A DNA stretch of 64,000 nt from Scylla paramamosain (lineage: Eukaryota; Arthropoda; Malacostraca; Decapoda; Portunidae), in NCBI RefSeq assembly GCF_035594125.1, contig NC_087171.1:13535767-13599766 (forward strand), given 5' to 3'. The position numbers were made by a program, and so were the translations under genes. A model generated the notes under the pieces. The model searched no databases. It was not told the DNA's origin and saw only the letters and a program-made list of their open reading frames with translations. Positions 29,762 through 64,000 of the stretch are shown one piece after another (the first letter of the stretch is position 1; each line of letters opens with the position of its first letter).

Positions 29762-30060
29762 TCTACTAAGAGTAGTACGTCAACATTACGTTTTACTCGC
29801 ATGAACCAAACAGCAGCTCTAGTACTGAATCCTGTTCAGCCTGTCAGCATTATCATACTCTTTTGACAAATTCCCAGAGGATGCGTTATGTAGAATCTCT
29901 ATGAATTTTTGATTACTACAGACGTCAGATTTGTGATTTCTCTCATCTACTCCCTTGGAATAGGATATTATATACGTGAGGCTTAATGAGTTCACGCTAC
30001 CTAGCAATTCCATATTTTTTTTTTTTTTCATATGACATAAAATATAAATCTTGTCACTTT

Positions 30061-30062
<2 letters not shown>
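28124..30062. other. Unassigned DNA with AAT and AGT repeats
   Basis: It contains degenerate TTAGG/CCTAA strings (about 28168-28262), (TTA)n at 29571-29593, (AGT)n at 29598-29634 and (TTA)n at 29698-29758. A 129-codon plus-strand frame at 28696-29085 has a good polypyrimidine tract before 28855, but no recognisable product. Confidence 0.5.

Positions 30063-30063
<1 letters not shown>

Positions 30064-30143
<80 letters not shown>
30064..30143. repeat. (GA)n microsatellite
   Basis: 80 bp of GA repeat. Confidence 0.97.
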
Positions 30144-30147
<4 letters not shown>

Positions 30148-30536
30148 GGAAAATATTTACACATGAGTATAAAGGATAATAAATTACCAATTGTGTAAAA
30201 TAATTAAAAGCTTGTCTTGTCCTTCCTTGTCTTTTCGAAATTATTTTCTTGGAAAGCATAATTAATTTATGAGCAATCTTAAGTTGGGACTTTTGTCTTA
30301 GCGATGCGGTCCGACTATTTAGCATTACCCCTATAATAATAATATAGCCATGACTGAATAGATACACCACAGAGCTATATCCTCAATATCCTGCCTGCAT
30401 CATTGTTAACGTTGTAATGTGACACTGATATACCAAAATGGATGCTGTCGCGAGTGTGGCACTGCTAAGGGATGCCAGTAAAGAACTCGAGACATGATCA
30501 ATGTGAGTACTGAGAAAAGGTTCGAGTACTAAGAAA

Positions 30537-30770
30537 AGCTTCAGACTCTCAAAAGGATTACTTCCTAAGGCCACAGAGATCGTTGATCAGGTTCTCGTGG
30601 ACGTTTTTTTTTTTTTTTTCTACTAGTAATGAAGCAGAATCGATATTAAGCTACAATTATTGAAAGACTCTTGAAATCCCGAAATATTCTCTTAATTAAA
30701 AAAAAAATCGATATATGGGAAAGTTTAAGAATACTGTAACAAATTACTGCTCGTTGGTTGCGTCATCTGA
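30537..30770 (+). repeat. Dispersed repeat family R, copy B
   Basis: The start (AGGCCACAGAGATCGTTGAT, TCAGGTTCTCGTGGACG) and the middle (TACTGCTCGTTGGTTG) match other copies. The 3' core is eroded and a T-tract interrupts it. Confidence 0.65.
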
Positions 30771-31101
30771 TATCCTCTTAATAACGTTTCCAGTTATAGG
30801 TACATTATCTCTCTCTCTCTCTCTCTCTCTCTCTGAAATGGCGGCCACGAATAAGGAGTTTCCTCATCCTAAACCTACGTAGGTGTCGATGCTTCAAGAC
30901 TTCCTGGCCTCCCTGCTCCATGAGGCTTCATTACACCACTCCCTGGCAAATCATGTTGTTTCCTCAGACTGATCAGAGTCTTCGTTTTCTGAGGAAACGA
31001 AGGATCTCAAGGTAGATTTACTCCTATTGTATAAATGATGTTAAAAAAAAATCTCCATCTTAACCAAATGCGTTAAATTCCAGCTGTGACTTAAGAGTGA
31101 T

Positions 31102-31154
<53 letters not shown>

Positions 31155-31957
31155 AAACGAAGTAAAAATGGAAAAAAGGCGAACCTGTTGCTCCCAATAA
31201 CGACTAAAGAAAGGAGGAAAACAACAATAAATAACTAGTAACCTTAAATTGTGATGTTAACGTACTTGCTGTGATGCTCGCACGCTTTTGTCCTCGCCCA
31301 AGCAACACACACTCATTGATTTTCTCCTGTCGTCACCCTCTCCGTAAACACTTAGAGACGTAATAAACAAAAATAACGCTGCAACCTGGCAAACGACGTT
31401 CCCACGCGCAAACAACTACAAAGAAAAGAAAATAACACGAAAAATGTTTTAAGCGGTATTTGCATGAACATTAATCATTGGCACTTGCATTATAAAAAGA
31501 AAAGTGATATATCACTTTGGCTGCCTGTCTGCGTACCATGGTCAAACAGCATTTACCATTAAATGACATAATAAAGGCAATACACAGTAGAGCTATACCT
31601 ATAGAGAAAAGTGTTTTTTTTTTTTTCATTTATTTACAGTATAATATAACTTCAGTTTGCCAGTAACCAGTACCTGGGAGTAATGGAGATCACTGTGGAC
31701 ACAAGCTAACGCCAAGACACTGTCTTCTAGCTACTGCCTCTCGCTGGGGATGTTTGTGTCACACTACTCTCGTCCTCCTATCCATGTTTATTGGACGGGC
31801 GAGGCTGCCGTACAATAACCTGGTCCTGGCAGCTCTTGCATGCCTGCCAGGCGATAAGAGACGGGAACAAAGATAAAAAGTATTGGAAATAAATCTTTCT
31901 TTCTGTATTTCCACTTCAGCAATTCAGGGAATGTCGTTGCGGAGATTCATAACCCAG

Positions 31958-32160
31958 AATTGCATTCTCAAACGTTTCGACGTCCTATCTCGACTTAATA
32001 CAACAACTTTCGTGGAAATTAGTGGAGTTTTGAAGTGTTCTCTTGCCATTATTGCAAAGATAAGTTAAAGAAGAGTATGCATTATCAGCTGAGAAAACAC
32101 ACAAAAGAATCCTTATAATTGTCTGTGTGACCTCTCAATTTAGTCTTTATGAGAGCATAA
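31958..32160 (-). repeat. Dispersed repeat family R, copy C
   Basis: Read on the minus strand it contains GGTCACACAGACAATTATAA near the start and ends GAGATAGGACGTCGAAACG followed by TTTGAGAATGC. This matches the 3' core of the copy at 18541-18694. Confidence 0.7.
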
Positions 32161-32267
32161 AGTATTTCAGAATAAGAACCCTAATTATCTGTCCATTTGA
32201 TTATCTCTAAACTTCTTTATGGATCTTTTAATAAAGTATCCAACAGATTCTTTCAGGTAACTACTGA

Positions 32268-32353
<86 letters not shown>

Positions 32354-33544
32354 CTGTGTGTACTCTTCTGAAAATCAAGGGAAACTAACCGATGTTTATA
32401 AAACCTAGGGAAGGGGGTAAATAATCACATTTACCAGACGCATCTCTCGTGCACAAAAAATAAGTTCTCAGAAAGGAAATCAATTTAATGCTGATGCACG
32501 TCAAGAAAGGAGAAAGAAAATCACATCATTTAAGATTTCCCTTTTACTACTACGGTAGTCTTTTGCTAACATTTGGAGTACTGTAATGAAAAAAAAAAAA
32601 AAAAAGATACTAAGAGACTCAGAGGAAAACGACGTTAATTTTGTCTTTCTACACTACAGAACGATTTAATGTAAGTACTGTAGTACATAGTTTACGTGTC
32701 TAATAAAAAAAAATATAAATAATTGCGAGGGAAGGAAAAAGTGAGTGGATTAGTAAAAACTTGTTCAGCATTGAAAGGACCGATAGGAATTGTATTTTTT
32801 TTCTTTTCCTCGTCTTGTGTACTCTTAGTGTGTGGTGTAGGTAATTGATTTTCTCGTTTCTAGGAATTCTTTACTACTTCGTACAAAACTAGACAGTTGT
32901 AGACGGCAGGTAAGAGTGTGTGTGACCAGTCTGAGTTGGCAGTACTGCGAGGTTCAGTGGGATGAGGAGTAACAGAGTAACAGCTTTTTGGCCCTCCTTT
33001 GTTCTGAAGCGCTGTATGTGCATGTGTGTGGGTAGGTGGCTGGGTGAGTGTTTGGGATTGTGAGGTAGTATCAGAGTGGAAAAAGACAATTAGATGGAGG
33101 GATACTTACAAAACGCCAATCTTTGTTTAAAAAAAGTACCGAGCCTCGTCAGTGAGGAGCCACACTTTAGTATTTTACTTCATCCTCGCTTCCCACACTT
33201 CACACTGGATCGAGAATGTCCACACTCCAGATGACCCCGGCCTTAGGATTGCCTGTCTGAGCTAGAACCCTTCTGAAAGTGGTTATTTCTTCGGTGTGTT
33301 CCAGCTTGGCGAATAACCTTGTAGCTGCTGTTCATCATTACTAATATTTGAATGCCACCGACGAAGAAAACAGAAAACATAAACGCAAATATGGGACGAA
33401 ACTTATCATAAGTATCTAGCAGTTAGCAACAGTTAATGTGATTTAGCAACAGTAGAAAATATGAAATTTCCACTTAAGACGATAACTAATAAATATTCAG
33501 TACAGACTAGGAATTTAGTTATGTATTTCTTAATAAAACCAAGA

Positions 33545-33705
<161 letters not shown>

Positions 33706-34179
33706 GCTTTCATAAAGGATGTTTTTACCTGCAAGATGAAGAAATTGAGTCCTTGGGAAATTAACAACAGCAAAACTGAAATTAAGAAAGCTAGTTGTGT
33801 GGCATTATAACATGAGCCGTCTCCACGAACAGTGCCACACCGCCCGGCAAGTGATGTTTCTGCGTTGTTATGGGATTGTGGAATCCCTGGAACCGATAAA
33901 TGAAAGAGCGCCAGCACAGCATGAACATTAAATTTTCCAGTTCGAGAAATGTGCCATGGCAACATCTCTGGGGTTAGCATTTTTAAGGGAGGAGGGCATA
34001 CGGTGTCTGTGTTTCATTCAAATAGTGGAAAAAATATTTTGAGGAGAACACCAAATAAGCGTTCACATCCATCACCAAGGGAAGACGCGGTGTATTCATG
34101 CTAGTCGACTGGAAAGGTATTCAGTAGGAAACCATCTAAATACCTCTCATAAGCCTTAAGAATGCCTCAGTGCTAAGAA

Positions 34180-35305
<1,126 letters not shown>

Positions 35306-35311
35306 TATGAT

Positions 35312-35319
35312 AATAAATA
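35312..35319 (+). promoter_or_regulatory. TATA-like box of the vitellogenin gene
   Basis: AATAAATA lies 36 bp before the ATG at 35356. A start about 25-30 bp downstream would leave a very short 5' UTR. Assigned on position and composition only. Confidence 0.35.
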
Positions 35320-35355
35320 GAGTCCTTGGCTGGGAATTCATCACTTGTCATTGAG

Positions 35356-48232
<12,877 letters not shown>

Positions 48233-48481
48233 GGCTGTACTTAACTTTAATAGGTGCTATCACACGGGCAACTTTTACTGTTCGGAGAGGTGCAACTACT
48301 GTACCTACTGAAATATGAATGGAATACTTAGTTACTTAACACACACACACACATGCACACACATGCATGTACTCGGTCGTAAGCACTAGTAGAAAGCTTG
48401 ACCTCATAGTGGATATCCAACTGGAAATGTATAACAGTACGGTGTCTTTGTACAGATGTATGCATCAGATGTATGGAGATA

Positions 48482-48950
48482 CAGTAAAATCCCTCTTATC
48501 CGGCATCAACGGGACCGCCGATATGCCGGATACTTGAATATTGCCGGATACTTAAATAGAAGTGAAATTATGTCCACAATCACCACCCTACACTCACGCA
48601 TCTACAATAACAAAGATCAGTTGATCTTAATCAGCAGCTGATCTGATCAGCTGCTGATTAAGTCTAAGCACAACAACACGCTTCCTCTTTTCTACAACTT
48701 TAGACATGATGAAGGCGTCAGGCGATAAACAGTGCACACGTGGTCACTGAGTAAACACAGTGCAATGGGCCGCGGATGGCGCGAAGCAGTGCGCTTTGGT
48801 GGCGAGGGGACAAAGTATGCCTCATGCGGGAATTTTAATTGATTTTATGAGTACACATTGATTTTTTATTGATTCTAAGGCTCGGGGAAAAATGTGCCGG
48901 ATACTTGAAGCTGCCGGATACTCGAATGCCGGATGAGAAGGATTTTACTG
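48482..48950. mobile_element. Tigger/pogo-like MITE
   Basis: A 469-bp element flanked by TA duplications (48480-48481 and 48951-48952). The terminal inverted repeats are 25 bp: the left begins CAGTAAAATCCCTCTTATCC and the right end, reverse-complemented, begins CAGTAAAATCCTTCTCATCC (23 of 25 match). Subterminal direct copies of GCCGGATACTTGAA lie near both ends. The interior has no transposase and contains a perfect palindrome at 48626-48662. The CAGT end and TA target site place it with Tc1/mariner-superfamily Tigger/pogo elements. It sits 250 bp beyond the vitellogenin stop. Confidence 0.93.
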
Positions 48951-48952
48951 TA

Positions 48953-50091
48953 TGTTGTTCGAGATATGGAACAATTGTATACAATGTTTCTAAAGCATGT
49001 GTTATATGTACACAAGAAAACAAGTAACGATATGGTTTATGGGGAACTCGAGAGTGTATCCACTAGAAATAAGTACCAAATGTAGAATGATAAACTTCTG
49101 GGTAAACGGCAAGAACATCCAACTTAGTTACATAATGTATTGTTTATGACTGGTGAATCAATGAGGTATTTGTTTTTCTCCATGGTTAGCATACATTATG
49201 TAGGTGTGGTTATCACAAACTGTTGTAAATGCAACCTGATTCAAGAGAGCCATAGAAGTAAGGCTCAACTATCACTAAAATTATGAAAACATTTTTGAAA
49301 ACAACAGTTAACTTTCACCATACAACCTCTTAAAAGTTATCGAGATGAAAATATACCTGAAGGATGTTGGATGAAAAGCAGACATCTATCAAATAATAAG
49401 GTATGGTTGTGGAAGTTAAGGAATATCAGGAAAGAATATAACACACTAAACATGAAATGAACCTTATTCTGGGCTACACTTTCTCCCCATCCCAATAGAT
49501 GTTAGTATGAAAGGAAAATATTAAAATAATATTAGCGTTTTTATCTAAGGAGTAGCTCAGGTTAGGTTAGGTTTAGATTCATTGAGTTCAGTAATTTCAC
49601 TGTTTATCCCTCCATTGTGCAGAATACGGATTACGATCTGAAAAGCATTTTTTTTTCTTTTGCTGAGAAATAAATCACGGAGCGGCAGTGTCTAGAATGG
49701 AATAGCTAAAGTTATTTCCATAATCCCAATATGAAAGTTTGACAGGAAATATCAAGAAGGCCATGCAGGAATCAAAGAAGCTTACTCTCTAGCTTCCTTG
49801 ATAAAAAATAGTAACCCTTTCATCAAAAACAGAGATCAAGATCATTTGACAACGCGGTATTTGTTTTGGGGAAGTTGGCGCGGCGTATTGTTGTGGCGCC
49901 TAGGCTTTCTTTTTAATGTAGGTGATGAAGCAGCTCAAGGCAAAACACTTTAGTCTCCAATGAAGTAGTGGATGCCGTCGTATTTCACCAGAACTGTGAT
50001 ACGAGGACAAAAAGAGTCGTGGGGCGGTAAGTGTTTGGAAGCCTTGGGGCCCTCTACGTGTATGTGTGGGTGTGTGTTCTCTCAACCCCTG

Positions 50092-50095
<4 letters not shown>
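48953..50095. other. Unassigned spacer between vitellogenin and the LINE remnants
   Basis: AT-rich, no gene seen. A short GGTTAGGTTAGGTTTA string occurs at about 49559-49574, and a CpG-rich patch around 49871-49905 contains TTGGCGCGGCG. Confidence 0.4.

Positions 50096-50122
<27 letters not shown>
50096..50122. repeat. Short (CA)n microsatellite
   Basis: About 27 bp of CA repeat. Confidence 0.95.
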
Positions 50123-50124
<2 letters not shown>

Positions 50125-50139
50125 AGTAGATTGTTAGAC

Positions 50140-50790
50140 ATATTAAACTGCAATGTCGGCCTCCTGCCAAACAAGATTATACCCAGGAATCACATCACCG
50201 TTCCTTACACCTTATGACAGTACTGGCCATCCACCATGATCACATCCGCTCTGTTGCATCCAAAGCAGCTGGTTCAGCCAACAGTTTGTTAAAGTCCACA
50301 CTATGCCACTCCCCCGAGTTTGTGGTCACTCTCCTTATTACCCACATACGCCCACTTCTGGAGTTTGGATCTACTATCTGGAATACTGGTCATGTCACTG
50401 ACCTAAAGCTGTTAGAATCACTACAGCGACAGTGGACATAGAGGATTCAAGGTCTTGAGAATATGTCATATGCTTAGCATCTTATGTATCTGGACTTATT
50501 TTCAGTGAAGGGGAGACTGTTGCAGACAGACCTTATTAAGTGTTGGAATATTTTCATGATCTCTCCCTAATTTCTCCTACTGATTTATTTACTTTGCTTC
50601 CTACTATTGGCACAAGACCACATCTTTACAAAATTCTTGTTCCTTACAGTCATTGTGATGGCAGACAGAGAGAGTGGTGAAAGTCTAGAACTCCCTTCCC
50701 ATCCATGTGGCAGAAGCAGATTCTCTTGATAGTTTTAAGAAGGGATTCACTAACTTCTTGGGTGACTGCCTATTTGATTTCTGCTGCTAA
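50140..50790 (+). mobile_element. Decayed non-LTR retrotransposon 3' end (second family)
   Basis: Open stretch 50214-50441 reads LLITHIRPLLEFGSTIWNTG, then LLESLQRQWT, the RT C-terminal RP.LEYAS..W motif followed by LE..QRR. Further pieces in broken frames read LDLFSVKGRLLQTDLIKCWN and LIVLRRDSLTSWVTAYL. It is clearly different in sequence from the LINE family at 7256, 16110 and 51340. Confidence 0.8.
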
Positions 50791-51339
50791 CCAGCCTGTT
50801 ATTCCCTTGATGCTTGTTCTGGGCTTATAGCACACTTTCCAGTCCTTTTTTTTTTTGCTTTGGGTTCCTTGGTGATCCTCTTTAGGGCTGGCGTGCTAGT
50901 TGTGCTGGGGTTCCCTTTTGGAAGCCCAGCCGGGTAAGAACCACTTTCCACAACCTGAATGCTTTTGTTAACTTGCAGAAAGATTTTCAGTGAGTGTCCA
51001 GAACTATGCCTGCCACACATTGCCAGACAATACATTCATTTATATTTTATTTATATCAATTTGTTTACTGATTTTTTTAAGTTTGTAGATTTTGGCTTGT
51101 TTTAATGTTGAAATATTGAAGTAGTTTCTATGCAATGCCCAGGATTTGTACACTCATTTGGCCATGGTCCGGGAAGTCTAGCACCCTTGTTAAGAGATTA
51201 CTTAGGAAATGTTTGGTTTGTTTAATGTGAAAATTCCCACAACTTTAACTGTTTAGTCATTTGGAGATTATTATGTGGTAGTTGACAAACCATGTATCCT
51301 TTTGTAAGGGATCTTGGTGAAACTTTCAATGTTGCCTCA

Positions 51340-52490
51340 GACATAGAGTCTGGTATAGAGTTTTGATTTCCAAACGACCCTCCTACAGCTTCTATCCTTC
51401 TCTGTAACTTCATCTCAAGTTTCCTTTCTGACTGTTAACAGTGGTGTTTCTCAGGATTCTATCCTGTCACCCACTCTCTTCCTATTATCCATCAATAATC
51501 TTCTTAGCCAAACTTCTTGTCTTATCCACTCTATGCTGACGATACCTCCCTGCATTTATCCACATCATTTCATAGACATCCATCCCCTCAGAAATTAAAC
51601 AGCTTGTGCAGAGAAGCCACAGAACACCTGACCTCAGATCTTTCTAAAATTTATGATTAGTGCAGAGCAAATTTAGTATTGTTCAATGCCTTAGAAACTC
51701 AATTCCTCCATCTATCAACTCAACACAACCTTCCAGATAACTCTCCCTATTTCTTCAGTGACACTCAACTGTCCTTTTCTTCTACATTGAACATCTCCAG
51801 TCCATCCTTTTAATAACAATCTAACTGGAAACTTCACATCTCATCTCTAGTTAAAACAGCTTCTGTAAAGTTAGATGTTCTGAGCCATCTTTGCCAGTTT
51901 TTCTCACTCCCTAGCTGCTAATTTGCTAACTCTGTACAGGGGCCTTATTTGTTCATGTATGGAATACACTTCACGTATATGGCAGGATTCTACTCATACT
52001 GCTCTTTTAGACAAGGTAGAATCAAAAGCATTTTGTCTTATCAACTCCTCTCCTCTAACAGACTGTCTTCAGCCTCTCTGTCATCACCACAATGCTGCAT
52101 TTCTTGCTGTCTTCTACTGCTATTTTCACACTAATTGCTCTTGCGATCTTGCTAATTGAATGCCTCCCCTCCCCCCACATCCTTGCTGCATAAGACTTTC
52201 CATTTTCTCTCATTCCTATTCTGTCCACCTCTCTAATGAAAGATTTAACCAATATTTCCAGTCATTCATCCCTTTCTCGGTAAACCCAGGAACCCCCTGT
52301 GTGCTTCTATATTTCTAGCTTCCTGTGACTTGAACTCTTTCAAGAGGGAGGTTTCAAGACACTTATCCTCCAGTATTTGATTATCCAATTTGACTTTTCT
52401 TTGGAAATTGGCTTTCAAGTGAGCCTTTTTCTTTCAAATTTTTATTGCCCTTGGCCAGTGGACTTCTTACATAAAAAAGAAAAATTAATT
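51340..52490 (+). mobile_element. Decayed LINE (copy 3)
   Basis: Same family and orientation as the copies at 7256-7995 and 16110-17196. Recognisable pieces include the TTAACAGTGGTGTTTCTCAG block (RT motif B), a damaged YADD region near 51535, TALLDKVESKAFCLINSSPL and the 3' tail TTTTATTGCCCTTGGCCAGT ending in poly-A at about 52473-52486. It has many stops. Confidence 0.9.
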
Positions 52491-52708
52491 ACATTAGAAT
52501 CACATAACAAATGAATACTCCTGTAATGATTGCAGAATATGATTATCACTCTAAATTTTGGAAATTCATGGAGCTTTAATTGCTAAAAATAATGATTTTG
52601 ATTAGATAACTGGGTCATGACAAACATCACTGTTTTGAAGTATTTATCAGGCAGAGGGATTTGTAATACATATGCACTACATAAATTTTAATAGGGATGT
52701 CTTTAAAT

Positions 52709-52962
<254 letters not shown>

Positions 52963-53251
52963 CTGTGTGTTACATTTGTAGACCACACCTCATATTTCCC
53001 AGTGCTTTCTTATTTTTCAAGTGGCATTTATGAGCATTGTTCTCCCAAAGTTTTGTAATCTTTTCCTTAAAAATATCTTCTTTATCCTTAAAAGCACACT
53101 CTTTAAAAAATCTTTATTTCTCCTTATTAAGACCTTATGGATACTTCAAGCTTTTCCTGATAATGTTTCTTATTGTTCCTTCATATGTATTCTCAGGTTT
53201 CCTCAAATCTGGATGAGTTTAATGAAGCATACATTATGATCTCATGTGGGG

Positions 53252-63451
<10,200 letters not shown>

Positions 63452-63519
63452 GTGAGTTCACCACCATCATCATTCATTTAATGTACTTGCTTTTCTTAAT
63501 GGGATCATAGATAATCTCT

Positions 63520-64000
63520 TCTTGGAAAGGAGTCAAGGCACTTTGCTGATATAGAAAAAAGCAAATAACACCTGAACCAGACGATGTGGTAACATATGTA
63601 AATGATATGAACTCATTTTTCGCTAGATTTGAACAGTATGATACTAGTGTAGAAAGAAGTGAGGTGTTGGGTGTCATACGCGACAAGAGAGACGAACAAA
63701 TCGAGATAACGAACGAAGCAGTGATGAGGGAACTGAAACGTGTGCGAGTGAGTAAAGCCACGGGGCCGGATGGGATACCAGCTCGGGCAATTAAGTACTG
63801 TGCGGAACAGCTGACTCCGGTGCTGACACAACTGTTCCAAGATTCCATCGACCAGGGAGAAGTGCCTCATCTATGGAAACTCACAGAAATTAAACCCATT
63901 GCCAAAACTCCTTTTCCGAATACTTTTAATGATTTTAGACCTGTTGCCCTCACATCTAATATTATGAAATGTTTGGAGAATATTGTTAGAAACCTTTTAT
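63520..64000 (+). mobile_element. LINE reverse-transcriptase segment, open to the right edge
   Basis: An open frame from about 63523 to the end of the window. It reads NSFFARFEQYD, SKATGPDGIPARAIKYCAEQ, LTQLFQDSIDQGEVPHLWK, IKPIAKTPFPNTFNDFRPVA and LTSNIMKCLE. This is the N-terminal RT domain (motifs 0-2a) of a CR1/L2/jockey-like LINE. It has no stop in about 480 bp, so it is younger or better preserved than the other LINE pieces here. It follows the APC1 exon 12 donor directly and is probably in the next intron, same orientation. Confidence 0.9.

Overview
The window is arthropod nuclear DNA, almost certainly from a decapod crustacean. The main evidence is a complete apolipoprotein-type vitellogenin gene with the decapod N-terminal CSTECP block, a furin-type RQRR site and a C-terminal von Willebrand D domain. 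Short introns with GT-AG ends and a very high load of long dinucleotide and trinucleotide microsatellites (GA/CT, GT/AC, TA, AAT) agree with this. I cannot place the species; a crab, shrimp or crayfish would all fit.

Layout. 1-6400 is AT-rich, apparently non-coding DNA, with a possible exon cut by the left edge. 7250-13700 is repeat-rich: a truncated LINE, a decayed hAT transposon with its transposase on the minus strand, an RT fragment, microsatellites and a 99-bp tandem duplication. 14187-18487 is a five-exon alpha-1,3-fucosyltransferase gene (GT10) on the plus strand, with a LINE remnant in intron 2. 18500-35300 is mostly non-coding. It holds a mariner relic, a degenerate GTCC/GGGAAA repeat in inverted arms, copies of a dispersed repeat family, a second hAT fragment and, on the minus strand at 26747-27390, the last two exons of an unrecognised single-pass membrane protein. 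35356-48232 is the vitellogenin gene (15 exons, 2509 residues by my splicing). 48482-48950 is a Tigger/pogo-like MITE with 25-bp terminal inverted repeats and TA target-site duplications. 50140-52490 holds two more decayed LINE 3' ends. 53252 to the right edge is the APC1 gene (anaphase-promoting complex subunit 1), 12 coding exons giving about 1565 residues, running off the window. A LINE reverse-transcriptase segment with an open frame lies at 63520-64000, probably in an APC1 intron.

The three recognised genes do not form a pathway. The fucosyltransferase is a Golgi glycan enzyme, vitellogenin is the secreted yolk precursor, and APC1 is the scaffold of the cell-cycle ubiquitin ligase. Each has its own structure and no shared regulation is visible. 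I did not find a convincing new biological system. The best leads are the unrecognised minus-strand membrane protein, a six-copy dispersed repeat family of about 160-200 bp, the palindrome-bearing MITE, and microsatellites fused to vitellogenin splice donors. All splice sites were placed by eye from reading frame, GT/AG and family similarity. No database search was run.
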